The notes beneath the pieces were generated by a model. That model worked only from the letters and a program-made list of their open reading frames with translations, searched no databases and was not told the origin of the DNA. 64,000 nucleotides of DNA from Frateuria edaphi (lineage in GTDB: Bacteria; Pseudomonadota; Gammaproteobacteria; Xanthomonadales; Rhodanobacteraceae), in NCBI RefSeq assembly GCF_021117405.1, contig NZ_CP088251.1:1674001-1738000 (forward strand), in the 5' to 3' direction. The translations under genes and the position numbers were made by a program. Positions 17,664 through 25,939 of this stretch are shown here, piece by piece. The number at the start of each line of letters is the position of its first letter. Position 1 is the stretch's first letter.

Positions 17664-19289
17664 ATGCCCAACCCATCGCAAGACCCGGAAAAGGCCCGCT
17701 ACCCGATCATCTACGTTCGCGGATACGCGATGACCGACGGCGAAAAGGACGAAACCGCCGCCGACCCGTTCTGCGGATTCAATGCAGGGTCCACCGTCTA
17801 CCGTGCGGTTTCCGATCGCACCAAGCCGGCGCAGCGATTCGTGTTCGAATCACCGGTGGTGCGGCTGATGAAGGACTTCGGCTACAGCAACGTCTATGAG
17901 AATGGCCTGGATATCCTCGATGACGGATACGAAGGCCAGATTCCTCCCACCTCGATCATCATCTACCGCTATTACGACGACACCGCGCCGCTGCTGGGCG
18001 GCAAGCAGGCGCCCTCGCTGGAGCGCTTCGCCAAGGGCCTGTCCGACCTCATCCTGCGCCTGCGCGACCAGGTCTGTGCCAACGCGCTCAACTGCATGCC
18101 CCCGGAAAACTTCCGCTGCTACCTGGTGGCGCACTCGATGGGCGGCCTGGTCTGCCGCGCCTTCCTGCAGAACCCCGACCTCGGCGACGGCAAGGCACGC
18201 GCGACGGTGGACAAGTTCTTCACCTACGCCACGCCGCACAACGGCATCGACATGGCCGGCATGAACGTGCCCAGCTGGCTCAGCGCCTGGGACATGAACA
18301 CCTTCAACCGCTACAAGCTGATGGGCCTGTTCGGCTACGACGAGGCGTTGCGGAAGAGGGGACGCTCGGACTATCTGCGGAACGGACAGGACTTCGATGC
18401 AAGGCGGTGCTTCTGCATGGTCGGCAGCAACCGCAGCGACTACCACACCGCCATGGGCCTGTCGCGCACGTTCGCCGGACATGGCAGCGACGGCCTGGTG
18501 CGCATCGAGAACGCCTGCCTGTGCGACATCGACCGGACCGGCATGGAAACGCCGGTGGCGACCGCCTACACCTACCGCTCCCACTCGGGATTCTTCGGCA
18601 TCGTCAACAGCGAAGAGGCCTACCAGAACCTAACGCGCTTCCTCTTCGGCGACGTGCGGGTCGACATCTTCGCCCGGGTAGACCGGGTGACGCTTCCGCC
18701 GGCCATCCAGGGCAAGGACGTCGACGCCCTTTACCAGTTCGAAGTGCTGGCCTCCCCACGGGGCAAACCCTGGTTCCTGACCCGGCGCGTGGCCGAAGAA
18801 GACTCCGTCGCCTGCCGCAGCCACGCGGAACTCACCGGTGCGCCGGGCGACGCGCGCCGGACCGTGTACCTCTCCAGCGTCTTCCTCGCCAACCGCTCGC
18901 GCGTGGACAAGAACCGCGCATCGCTTTCCTACAGCATCACCTTCGGCGCGCGCGTCCCAGACTACAAAGTAGACCGCATCCTCTGGCTCGACCAGCACTA
19001 CGAAGGCAGCTACCTCTACCGCGACACACTGATCGTCGAACTGCTGCCGCCCGCGACACCCGACGACAGCTGGAAAGTGCGTTACCGCTGGCAAAGCCAG
19101 GCAGCCGCACCCATCGAAGACGACTACAAGCCGATGCCGCTGGTCGACGGCAAGGCCGTCCTGGAAGTCGGCTTCGCCAGCGCAAGCAATCCCGGCATCG
19201 CGGGCACGCTGGTGTTCAACGTAAGCGCCTGGAACGATTGGGGCGCTCCAGCGCCAGGAAGGGTGGTGGCGATGGGGCATGATGGATAA
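17664..19289 (+). CDS. Lipase-like alpha/beta hydrolase at the end of the eCIS operon
   Basis: A 541-residue protein. The N-terminal half is an alpha/beta hydrolase of the lipase/PGAP1-like type: YPIIYVRGYAMTD as the oxyanion strand, nucleophile elbow AHSMGG with Ser158, then TYATPHNGIDMAGM, and a late SHSGFFGIVNSEEAY containing the candidate catalytic His. Residues about 330-541 form a second, beta-rich domain (VFLANRSRVDKNRASLSYSITFGARV...LDQHYEGSYLYRDTLIVEL). There is no signal peptide. Being the last gene of the injection operon, it may be a lipolytic effector or an accessory enzyme; both are inference. The downstream dif-like site marks the end of the unit. Confidence 0.87.
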   Translation: MPNPSQDPEKARYPIIYVRGYAMTDGEKDETAADPFCGFNAGSTVYRAVSDRTKPAQRFVFESPVVRLMKDFGYSNVYENGLDILDDGYEGQIPPTSIIIYRYYDDTAPLLGGKQAPSLERFAKGLSDLILRLRDQVCANALNCMPPENFRCYLVAHSMGGLVCRAFLQNPDLGDGKARATVDKFFTYATPHNGIDMAGMNVPSWLSAWDMNTFNRYKLMGLFGYDEALRKRGRSDYLRNGQDFDARRCFCMVGSNRSDYHTAMGLSRTFAGHGSDGLVRIENACLCDIDRTGMETPVATAYTYRSHSGFFGIVNSEEAYQNLTRFLFGDVRVDIFARVDRVTLPPAIQGKDVDALYQFEVLASPRGKPWFLTRRVAEEDSVACRSHAELTGAPGDARRTVYLSSVFLANRSRVDKNRASLSYSITFGARVPDYKVDRILWLDQHYEGSYLYRDTLIVELLPPATPDDSWKVRYRWQSQAAAPIEDDYKPMPLVDGKAVLEVGFASASNPGIAGTLVFNVSAWNDWGAPAPGRVVAMGHDG

Positions 19290-19319
19290 CCCCGGTAGGG
19301 ATCCGTAGGTGGCTCTTTA

Positions 19320-19347
19320 ATTTCGCATAATGTCTATTATGTCAAAT
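19320..19347 (+). other. dif-like XerCD site, left prophage junction (attL)
   Basis: A near-canonical dif sequence: XerC arm ATTTCGCATAA, central TGTCTA, XerD arm TTATGTCAAAT. The E. coli dif arms are GGTGCGCATAA and TTATGTTAAAT around TGTATA. It directly borders the filamentous prophage. An intact host-type XerC arm on this side suggests this was the chromosomal dif, so the eCIS operon would lie next to the replication terminus. Confidence 0.88.
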
Positions 19348-19420
19348 CTCACGCGGTGGGCGCGGAGCCTTCACGCGGCGGCTGTTGCCCTGTTGGCCCG
19401 CCTGCATGGAGGCGCGCAGC

Positions 19421-19762
19421 ATGGGCCGTCGCCGGCAGCGGCTTGACTGGGACTGGAATGATCAGCGGCAGGAATTCACCACGCCATCCGGCCGCGTGGT
19501 CTCGCTCCAAGAGATCGCGCAACTTCTTCACGACCAGGCGGAATGCCGCTTTGATTTCGCCGGACCATGGGCCGGCTGGCGCATGCGCGGCGCGGCGCTC
19601 TTTCCGCCTCACGCAGTGCGCGGTGGCCCATGCCTAAAGCCAGATACGGGAAAGCACCTGTGTCGCTGGATCGCAGAGGCTAGCGCCGGTACTGGCCCGA
19701 ACACGCAACCGGCCGGCCGTCAGGCCCTAAGGCTTGTGTATAGCTCGCGCCTTCGACCCTGA
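19421..19762 (+). CDS. Small phage protein, DUF3653-like
   Basis: A 113-residue basic protein. The recognisable core is DWDWNDQRQEFTTPSGRVVSLQEIAQLLHDQ followed by WAGWRMRGAALFPP; the GWR-x-R-x-L-x-P pattern is reminiscent of DUF3653 proteins of xanthomonad phages, though the match is by eye. The start is ATG 19421, with GGAGG about 8 bases upstream. The last 83 bases overlap the convergent gene ending at 19680, so the true C-terminus could be doubtful. In the circular phage form it would directly follow the repressor gene. Confidence 0.6.
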   Translation: MGRRRQRLDWDWNDQRQEFTTPSGRVVSLQEIAQLLHDQAECRFDFAGPWAGWRMRGAALFPPHAVRGGPCLKPDTGKHLCRWIAEASAGTGPNTQPAGRQALRLVYSSRLRP

Positions 19763-20033
19763 TGACGGTCCCGCCAACGCAGCGCTCACTTGCAGCAAGC
19801 CGCCGAGCATCCAGCGCCCGCTGTCGCGCCTCCGCCCGCTGCCTCGCGTCCAAGGCACTCTGACGCTGGCCCTCCTGCAACGCCTGCTGAGCATAGCCCG
19901 TGAGGCTTTGGATAAGTTCTTGTGCCTCGGCAATGTCGCGCCGGCGTTCGAATTCCCGATAGCTGACGAACCCGACCACCAGCAGCAAAGCGGCTGCGAC
20001 GATTCCTAGCGCGATTTTTCCTGCTCCGTCCAT
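19680..20033 (-). CDS. Small membrane-anchored coiled-coil protein
   Basis: A 117-residue protein with one N-terminal membrane helix (IALGIVAAALLLVVGFVSY, about 7-25). It continues as a charged coiled coil (about 26-80, many Ala/Gln/Arg) and ends in a short domain CVGGTVIRVEGASYTQALGPDGRPVACSG with two cysteines. The arrangement suggests an inner-membrane protein with a periplasmic or cytoplasmic C-terminal domain. It is transcribed in the same direction as the phage structural genes but behind a plus-strand cargo gene. The function is unknown. Confidence 0.68.
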   Translation of the reverse strand: MDGAGKIALGIVAAALLLVVGFVSYREFERRRDIAEAQELIQSLTGYAQQALQEGQRQSALDARQRAEARQRALDARRLAASERCVGGTVIRVEGASYTQALGPDGRPVACSGQYRR

Positions 20034-20161
20034 GTTCCACGCCCCTGTTGCTTGCCGGCATCGTAGCAGCGCGCGAGGCGCTCAAATTGATGCGGCGTGT
20101 TTGACCTCGCAGCCGCGAACGATGGAGCATCCAGAAATATCAAATGAAAGGGGGCATGAGA

Positions 20162-20800
20162 ATGATCGAAGGTATCGATCCACGCGAGGCGAGTTGGGTA
20201 GCCGAAAAACTGTTCCATTCGGCGATAGCAGACGGCCACCTAACCTCAGATGACCTAAAGGATCCCCATCGCGCGATCAAAAAGCTTCAAACGCTCGTCA
20301 AGGTAGGAGACTTCGAACTGACTTTTGTCATCGATCATAGGGGTTCGCTTTTAGACCTTGCGCTTGAATATATGAAAGCCACCAAGTACGAACTTAGCGT
20401 CCTTTTCTTCGCCACATTTTTCGAGCATTCGATAAACCATGTAATTGACGCATCGCTTAAGCGGAAAAATTTCGGGAATGACGTAGCGAAAGGCCTGATT
20501 CGGGCTTGCGCCATCCGTGACAAATTCGGCTGGGTGCTGGAACTTCTCTCCCTTCCCTCTTTCAATGCGGCGCATAGAAAAACCATCGAGCGTGTGGCCG
20601 AGGAACGTAACCAGTTCGCTCATTACAAATGGACTGGTTTCAAGGAGCCGAAGGCGGCAGATTTGAGCTTGCTAGCTAGCGCTAAGAAGGCGGCTACGTA
20701 CGCAAGAACTTATGAGTCCAGGTTGATTTATAACGGGAACAAGACACGCATCAATAAGCTGTTCCCGGCAAAGTCACCTAAGTCCCGCAAACCCGTCTAA
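20162..20800 (+). CDS. HEPN-like protein, probable phage cargo gene
   Basis: About 212 residues, helical, with ERNQFAHYKW near residue 155; the RNQFAH part fits the R-x4-H motif of HEPN ribonucleases. Base composition is visibly more AT-rich than the surrounding phage genes, a sign of separate acquisition. Orientation is opposite to the structural module. Start 20162 is preferred because AAAGGGGG lies 7 bases upstream; ATGs at 20144 and 20156 are in frame but less well placed. The role may be anti-phage or superinfection exclusion (inference). It could also be a non-catalytic HEPN-like protein. Confidence 0.72.
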   Translation: MIEGIDPREASWVAEKLFHSAIADGHLTSDDLKDPHRAIKKLQTLVKVGDFELTFVIDHRGSLLDLALEYMKATKYELSVLFFATFFEHSINHVIDASLKRKNFGNDVAKGLIRACAIRDKFGWVLELLSLPSFNAAHRKTIERVAEERNQFAHYKWTGFKEPKAADLSLLASAKKAATYARTYESRLIYNGNKTRINKLFPAKSPKSRKPV

Positions 20801-20867
20801 CCGAAGATGGGAGTAGTAGAAGCGGGTCGGCGGGGAGGCGTGAGGGGTCAAGATGAAGACTTGCCAT

Positions 20868-20889
20868 GCAGCCCCCGGGAGGGGGCTGT
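20868..20889. other. GC-rich hairpin in the phage intergenic region
   Basis: A perfect inverted repeat CAGCCCCC / GGGGGCTG with a GGGA loop, in the non-coding stretch between the HEPN-like gene and the end of zot. There is no T-tract, so it is a weak candidate for a terminator. A packaging signal or replication-origin hairpin of the filamentous phage is possible. Confidence 0.5.
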
Positions 20890-20964
20890 GGGTGCGTCTG
20901 CGGCTTCACCGAAAGCAGAAGGGCGTATCCGCAGGGGTTCCCCCTGCACCCCACCCGGCTACGA

Positions 20965-22128
20965 TCAACCGTTATCGCCGGCGATGGCATCCGGGTTCCA
21001 TGACCCAGGTTCACCCGGCGCAACGTAGGTCTGTGCACCAACGCCGTTTTGCCAGCGGCCGGACGCCTGGGGCTGAGCGGGTGCAGACCAGCCCACCGGC
21101 TGGCGCGCCTGCGGCGTGCCCGCCGCCGCTTGGCTGGTCTGTCCCCTTCCCGCCTCGGCGCGGTCGGCCGACTGGAACGGGTTGTACAGCCCATCGTGCA
21201 CGATCTGCCGGCACATCTTCACCGACATTTCGTAACGCGTGCCCTGCTCCGTCATGCAATGGCAGTCGCCCGTTTCTATCGCTGCGCAGAACACGCGGGG
21301 CTGCGCCTGAACCTGCAACCCGTCGAACATAGGAGCGGACCAGGGGATGCCTTCAATACGCGGACGTTGCCACTTGGCGTAGTCCTGCGTTCGCAGCGTT
21401 TCAGACTCGGTTGCCGAGCTATGGCCCATGCGGTCCAGAGCATCCACGCCCTGGTCAACATGCGTAGCAGCTTGCACCTTGGCAGGGTCTTTGAGGCCAA
21501 AGACGAAGTACAACGCGGTAGGGATAAGCACCGCCGCGCCGACGACCATGGCCACGAAGAAATACAGCTTGCGCGGAATCTTCCGCTTCATGTTGTGCAA
21601 CTGGGCGGACTTGTAGTCATCGAACACCGCAGCAGGCAACGTGCCGATTTCTTCGGTCGCGCTTTTTTGCTGGCTTGGGCGTTCGGGCTGGTCCATGCAC
21701 CGGCCCCAGGTGTAGCGAATCACAAGGTTCGTGTTCCACTTCCGCACGCAATGCACGTGCTCGTCGACCAGCTTGCGGACGTAGGCGCTCATCAACGAGG
21801 GGTGCTGCGTGGTCAGCAGGAAGTGGCAGCCATCGTGCCGCACCTTGGAGATGGATTTCACCCAGGACTTCGGCAGGCCCTTGTCCAACGGCATCAAGTG
21901 ATCTTCCTGGCACTCGTCCAGGCAGATAATCGAACCGGGCGGAAGCTCCTCGCGCCAGTTCTGTAGCTGCTCCATCGTCAGCGTATGCGCCAAGCCTTCG
22001 CGCAGCCCGTTGATGCCCATTTGAAAAATGGGCCGGTCGGGCGAACTCTCGCGCAACTTCTGGATTTCGTGCACGAGGCACGCCGTCTTGCCCGCACCCG
22101 GCAGGCCCGTGAAAAGCTTAACCGGCAT
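20965..22128 (-). CDS. zot: Zot/pI-type assembly ATPase
   Basis: A 387-residue zonular-occludens-toxin-like protein, the inner-membrane assembly/extrusion ATPase of filamentous phages. It starts with Walker A GLPGAGKT (residues about 7-14), has Walker B-like SIICLDECQEDH and LLTTQHP. One membrane helix follows (LYFFVAMVVGAAVLIPTALYFVF, about 200-222) and then a periplasmic tail rich in Gln, Ala and Pro with cysteine pairs (CAAIETGDCHC). The ATG at 22128 overlaps the DUF2523 gene by 11 bases. No separate secretin (pIV) is in the prophage, so a host secretin is probably used. Confidence 0.95.
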   Translation of the reverse strand: MPVKLFTGLPGAGKTACLVHEIQKLRESSPDRPIFQMGINGLREGLAHTLTMEQLQNWREELPPGSIICLDECQEDHLMPLDKGLPKSWVKSISKVRHDGCHFLLTTQHPSLMSAYVRKLVDEHVHCVRKWNTNLVIRYTWGRCMDQPERPSQQKSATEEIGTLPAAVFDDYKSAQLHNMKRKIPRKLYFFVAMVVGAAVLIPTALYFVFGLKDPAKVQAATHVDQGVDALDRMGHSSATESETLRTQDYAKWQRPRIEGIPWSAPMFDGLQVQAQPRVFCAAIETGDCHCMTEQGTRYEMSVKMCRQIVHDGLYNPFQSADRAEAGRGQTSQAAAGTPQARQPVGWSAPAQPQASGRWQNGVGAQTYVAPGEPGSWNPDAIAGDNG

Positions 22129-22432
22129 TGCCGCCTGCCCCCTTCGCCCGACGCGACACCAACATGGCGTGCGCGCTGTCCGTGATCGCCCTGCCCATCC
22201 AGGCGCTGCAAATGATCGTGATCGCTTGATCGATCCCAAACCAGCCGACGTAATCGACCATCGGCCCCGCGGTGCCGAGCATGGCTTTAATCTGCGCCTC
22301 GCCCGGGACCACGCTCGAGCCGGCGATCGCGCTCGTGGCGAAGCCGATACCAAGGCTGACCAAGCCGCTTATCACCATCTGCCCGACCGTGCTGAGCAGC
22401 ATTTCACCGATCCACGCAACCAGAACTGGCAT
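22118..22432 (-). CDS. DUF2523-type minor coat/assembly protein (pVI-like)
   Basis: A 104-residue membrane protein of the DUF2523 kind always found just before Zot in inoviruses. It has hydrophobic helices (VAWIGEMLLSTVGQMVISGLVSLGIGFA; GWFGIDQAITIICSAWMGRA) and a basic end. It is thought to correspond to the pVI minor coat protein. Start 22432 overlaps the stop of the adsorption-protein gene, giving tight coupling. Confidence 0.9.
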   Translation of the reverse strand: MPVLVAWIGEMLLSTVGQMVISGLVSLGIGFATSAIAGSSVVPGEAQIKAMLGTAGPMVDYVGWFGIDQAITIICSAWMGRAITDSAHAMLVSRRAKGAGGNAG

Positions 22433-23925
22433 CAGCCGATCCCCTTCATGCCGGCGCCCTTGGTGATTTGCCAAGCCGCATAGAGCGCCATTGCGAGGAT
22501 CAGGCCCCGCACCCAATCGCCCACGACGCACGCGTTGGAGAACGGGACAACGAACTGCCCGAGCTTGCCAGCGTCAACCGTCAGATCAACGAGCGGGCAC
22601 GTGGTGCCGTAGCCGAACCCGCTCATGTCGTAATTGCCGGCGTTGGCCGCGTCGCCTGCGCCGCCGTCGCCGGTGGGCGGCGTATCGCTCCATACATCGC
22701 TCTGCGCATACTTCGTCTTGAGCGAGTCGAAGTCGCTCGGCGGACCATCCCCGGTCAGGTCTTTGTGCAGCTGCGCGGAATCCTTCTTGGCCTGACACAT
22801 CGCAGTCCACTCCTGGCGCGCAACGCCGCACATCACGGCATCGCCAGCACAAACGGGAGGACTGCCGCAGTCGCCGCCGCCGCTGTAGCTCCCTGGCGGG
22901 CTCGCCGTGCTGCTACCGGGTGCAGGGTCGCCCCCAGTCGCAGGCGGGCCGCTGTCGCCCGCAGATTGGCCGCTGGTGGACTGCGTGCCGCCTTGGTTCG
23001 TGTAGCTGATGACGGTGACGTTCTGGTTGGTGCCGGTGGACGGGTCCGCCTGCGTGTAACTGTCGTTGTTCGTCACCGCCGTAGGCGGGTCAGGCACCTG
23101 CGCGGCTGGCGGAGTGGGTGCGGAAGGCGAGCCCGCGCAGATCGTGGAATCACCGGAACTAGCACAGCCGCCGCCAGGCTGGCGCGCGGTGTTGCCGGGG
23201 ATGCAGATTTGCACGCCGTCACTGACCGCGCAGAAGTTGTCGTTGTTCGGGTCGTAGCAGCTTCCGCCGCCGCACGCCTTCGGAGGCGGGTTCGTCGGCG
23301 GTGTCGTGGTGGGATCGGGAGGCGTGGGGACCGGCGTGCTTCCGTTCGGCGCTTTCCAGCCGCCGTTACCGGGAGAGCCGTCGCACGTGGAACCGCTGGA
23401 GGTCGATGACCCTGGGGTGTGCCAGCTTCCCCACTGGTTCATAGTCGGAGGGCCGCTAACGCTGACGTTCATACGGCACATAACGGTCGCGCCGCCGCTG
23501 GTGACCGGCGTGCAGAACGAGTAGCCCTGCAACACCTTGCCCGCGAGCGACCCGCTCACGGTAGGCGCGCTATCGCACGGGTTGATCGGCGTGGTGTAGA
23601 TATAGTCCTGGCGCTTGGCCCAGGGGGAATACACCTGCGAAGTCCGAACGCCACCGGAAATGTAGTAGATGATTTCCCAGCCCTGCACCTCCGGCCTGCC
23701 ATCGGTGTAAGTGCCCTCACGGCACTCCGCATCCTTGGCGACGTTCGTTTCTTCGTTGGCGGCCCACGCCTGACACGCGGCCATCGCTTGAGTGTGCGTG
23801 GTGTAGGTGGTGGCCGCGTGCGACGCCACGGGAGCGCCCAGCAGCACCAGGAGCAGCAGCGCCCTCAGTCGCCCCGCGAGGGCGAGAACATGATCCAACC
23901 GGCACCGAGCCACGCGACGATACAT
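22432..23925 (-). CDS. pIII-like adsorption/attachment protein
   Basis: A 497-residue secreted tip protein. It has an N-terminal signal sequence (LRALLLLVLLGAPVASHA, cleavage before ATTY), a cysteine-containing N-terminal domain, long Pro/Gly/Ser/Thr linkers in the middle (PVPTPPDPTTTPPTNPPP and others), and a C-terminal cysteine domain. It ends in a membrane anchor (VRGLILAMALYAAWQI). This is the usual layout of pIII, which binds host pili and releases the virion. Start 23925 is preferred since GGAAGG sits 6 bases upstream; ATG 23931 is also in frame. Sequence identity to other phages is expected to be low here because of host adaptation. Confidence 0.9.
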   Translation of the reverse strand: MYRRVARCRLDHVLALAGRLRALLLLVLLGAPVASHAATTYTTHTQAMAACQAWAANEETNVAKDAECREGTYTDGRPEVQGWEIIYYISGGVRTSQVYSPWAKRQDYIYTTPINPCDSAPTVSGSLAGKVLQGYSFCTPVTSGGATVMCRMNVSVSGPPTMNQWGSWHTPGSSTSSGSTCDGSPGNGGWKAPNGSTPVPTPPDPTTTPPTNPPPKACGGGSCYDPNNDNFCAVSDGVQICIPGNTARQPGGGCASSGDSTICAGSPSAPTPPAAQVPDPPTAVTNNDSYTQADPSTGTNQNVTVISYTNQGGTQSTSGQSAGDSGPPATGGDPAPGSSTASPPGSYSGGGDCGSPPVCAGDAVMCGVARQEWTAMCQAKKDSAQLHKDLTGDGPPSDFDSLKTKYAQSDVWSDTPPTGDGGAGDAANAGNYDMSGFGYGTTCPLVDLTVDAGKLGQFVVPFSNACVVGDWVRGLILAMALYAAWQITKGAGMKGIG

Positions 23926-23954
23926 AGCCATCCTTCCATCACTCGCCTCCACAG

Positions 23955-23987
23955 GAAAAAGGCCCCGGAGCTTGCTCGCGGGGCCTT
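23955..23987 (-). terminator. Rho-independent terminator after the major coat gene
   Basis: On the minus strand a stem AGGCCCC / GGGGCCT is followed by TTTTT. It lies just past the coat protein stop. Filamentous phages use such a terminator to keep coat mRNA abundant relative to the downstream adsorption and assembly genes. Confidence 0.88.
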
Positions 23988-23996
23988 GCTTGCCGA

Positions 23997-24206
23997 TCAG
24001 TTCGGCTTGAGCCACTGGTACGCCTTCTTGCCGTACAGCACGGCCAGGATGGCGAGCATCAGCGTACCGACCGCGATGCCGGCGTCGGTCATGTTGGTGG
24101 TCAGGCTGGTGACGTCGATGGCAGCGGCCTGGGACGAGGCAGCGGCCAGGAACGCACCGAGGCCGATGCCGTAGGCAACGGGCTTGCTGTTGTTGAACTT
24201 GCGCAT
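23997..24206 (-). CDS. Major coat protein (pVIII-like)
   Basis: A 69-residue preprotein. The leader (about 1-28, VAYGIGLGAFLAAASSQAAA) is cleaved, leaving a mature coat of about 41 residues: an acidic start (AIDVTSLTTNMTDAG), one membrane helix (IAVGTLMLAILAVLYG) and a basic end (KKAYQWLKPN) that would face the DNA. This is the classic inovirus coat design. It is preceded by the small membrane gene and followed by a strong terminator. Confidence 0.95.
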   Translation of the reverse strand: MRKFNNSKPVAYGIGLGAFLAAASSQAAAIDVTSLTTNMTDAGIAVGTLMLAILAVLYGKKAYQWLKPN

Positions 24207-24208
24207 GG

Positions 24209-24412
24209 TTAATCATCTCCTGACGGTTTGAGGGTTCGAAGGCTGTAGGCGATGGCCCAAACCGCCAGAATGCTCAGGCCTACAGTGTTTCCTTCCGCAA
24301 TGGTCATCGGCGGAAGAAGGGACGGCGGTTGACCCCAGTACGGCTGATCGCAGACGCCCGTTTGGACGTCCAAATGATCGACCGGGCACATCTGCACATA
24401 GTCAGCGGGCAT
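24209..24412 (-). CDS. Small single-helix membrane protein, minor coat candidate
   Basis: A 67-residue protein with a cysteine-bearing N-terminal part (VQMCPVDHLDVQTGVCDQ) and one membrane helix (TVGLSILAVWAIAYSL), ending in a short charged tail. It ends 2 bases before the coat gene start, so it is co-expressed. Position and size fit the pVII/pIX class of minor coat proteins, although no specific signature is visible. Confidence 0.8.
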   Translation of the reverse strand: MPADYVQMCPVDHLDVQTGVCDQPYWGQPPSLLPPMTIAEGNTVGLSILAVWAIAYSLRTLKPSGDD

Positions 24413-24554
24413 GGGGTATCCAAGGCACCAATTCCCCCGGGAAAAGATGAAGCTATTTCCCGGTGAAATCGGTCGTAGAGCCTTGTCCTAGCCGGACCGG
24501 CCGAAGCCGAGAGCGGAAAGGTACGAAGGCGGAAAGGCGGAAAAGCGGAAGATC

Positions 24555-24580
24555 GAAAGGGGGTCTGAAAACCCCCTTTC
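24555..24580. terminator. Hairpin between replication and coat modules
   Basis: Stem GAAAGGGGG / CCCCCTTTC with an 8-base loop. It lies just past the ssDNA-binding protein stop on the minus strand, and splits the early replication unit from the coat unit. A T-run on either strand makes it possibly bidirectional. Confidence 0.8.
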
Positions 24581-24591
24581 ATCCCCCGTTA

Positions 24592-24885
24592 TCAGGCTGC
24601 TTTCGCAGCCTGGGTCTGAGGCTTGACGGGTTCGAACTCGCGGCCGATCTGCAAACGGCCGTCGCGGTCCAGGTACATGCCGGTCGCCTTGACTTCGTAG
24701 TCACCGGGCGGCAGGAAGTGCGGATTCTTGGCGGCGTCGAAATACTGTTCGAACTCCTCCACCCGGCCCTCACCCTTGACGATGCCGCAGACCTGGAAGC
24801 CGTGAACCTGCCCCGGCTTCTTGCCCTCGCGGGTCTTGATTTCGTTGTAAGCGCGCAGTCGCGTGTAGTTGACTTGATTGGACAT
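24592..24885 (-). CDS. Phage single-stranded DNA-binding protein (pV-like)
   Basis: A 97-residue protein with a KPGQVHGFQVCGIVKGEG and FLPPGDYEVKATGMYLDRDGRLQIG pattern typical of filamentous-phage ssDNA-binding proteins of the xanthomonad type. They coat the single-stranded genome before extrusion. It has no signal or membrane segment. It lies between the replication initiator (22-base gap) and a terminator, which is the normal order. Confidence 0.85.
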   Translation of the reverse strand: MSNQVNYTRLRAYNEIKTREGKKPGQVHGFQVCGIVKGEGRVEEFEQYFDAAKNPHFLPPGDYEVKATGMYLDRDGRLQIGREFEPVKPQTQAAKAA

Positions 24886-24907
24886 GACGATGCCTCCGTT
24901 TGGCCGT

Positions 24908-25939
24908 CTATATGGCGAGTTGATGGGTTGCGAACGCGACCCCGAGTGATTCCCCCGACAGGGGGTTTTCTTGCACCCAGCGCGGCACAACGGCACGCGC
25001 GATGCGTTGGCGGACGAACGCGCCCAGCGCGTAGTCGTCCATGCTCAGCTTCGCGACCAGATGCAGCAGCCCGCCGTACTGGCGCTTGCAATGCCTGACC
25101 GCGCTCGCGAAGTTGCCCTTCGCGGTTTCGACCGCCGTGCGCATCAGCGACATGACGGCGCTCATCCAGTCCATGCAGGGGAACTCCCCCACCACGTATT
25201 CCCAGGGCGCGACGAGCACAGCGGTGGGAATCTCGCGGTTGCGTGCGTAGAAGCGCGCTTCCCAGCGCACCCAATCCACGCCCTCGTCCCCGTCCCGCAG
25301 CCCCTGTTCCCTGCCCTTCTCGTAGACGACCATCTGCCGCGTCGCGGTCTTCTTGCCGATGTACAGGGTTTGGCCGCTGCCATCGTTCCAGCCGACGCGT
25401 TGCATGGCCGGGCGCTTGAACGCGCCGTCAAAGGCTCCCGCCTCGTACATCTCCCGGGCGGTGTCCAGGTTGCGCATGCCGCTGTAGTCGTCGTGAGCGG
25501 CGTGATACTCCGTGATCCTGGCCCCCACCGTGTCCAGGCAATCGCGCACGTGACCCCACGCGTCCGCGAAGGGTCGCGAGCGCGCAACGAGGGCGCATGC
25601 TGCGCCCGTCAATTCCACGGACACGGTTCCCCGCTGGCGGTCGCCGCCATAAGCCACGTCGCCGCAGGAAACGCCGTCCGGCGTCAGCAGTTGGAAGTGG
25701 TGCGTGTAGCCACGACGCCCGCCCTTGGCTTCGCCTTCCAGCACGAGGCCCGACGCCGGGAAGAACCAGTCGAGGAAGGCCAGGACCTTGCGCACCCGCG
25801 CGGCATCATCGAACGCGTCTTCGAACACGACCGCTTCGCGGGTCGTGAAGCGCAGGAAGTCCGCGACGCACGGGAGTTGTTCGTTCAGGTTGGTAGGTCC
25901 CCTGTTAGCCGACGGGACCTTCGGTTCGCGGCGGGTCAC
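24908..25939 (-). CDS. Phage replication initiation protein (RstA/Rep_trans-like)
   Basis: A 343-residue replication initiation factor of the RstA/pII functional class that starts rolling-circle replication of the phage. Recognisable text: VADFLRFTT start, GDVAYGGDRQRGTVSVELTGAAC, RITEYHAAHDDYSGM, QTLYIGKKTATRQMVVYEKG and VRWEARFYARNREIP. These belong to the replication initiation factor family that includes RstA. Possible catalytic tyrosines lie in the YIGKK and YEKG segments. Its start overlaps the 50-residue gene by 4 bases. Confidence 0.92.
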   Translation of the reverse strand: MTRREPKVPSANRGPTNLNEQLPCVADFLRFTTREAVVFEDAFDDAARVRKVLAFLDWFFPASGLVLEGEAKGGRRGYTHHFQLLTPDGVSCGDVAYGGDRQRGTVSVELTGAACALVARSRPFADAWGHVRDCLDTVGARITEYHAAHDDYSGMRNLDTAREMYEAGAFDGAFKRPAMQRVGWNDGSGQTLYIGKKTATRQMVVYEKGREQGLRDGDEGVDWVRWEARFYARNREIPTAVLVAPWEYVVGEFPCMDWMSAVMSLMRTAVETAKGNFASAVRHCKRQYGGLLHLVAKLSMDDYALGAFVRQRIARAVVPRWVQENPLSGESLGVAFATHQLAI

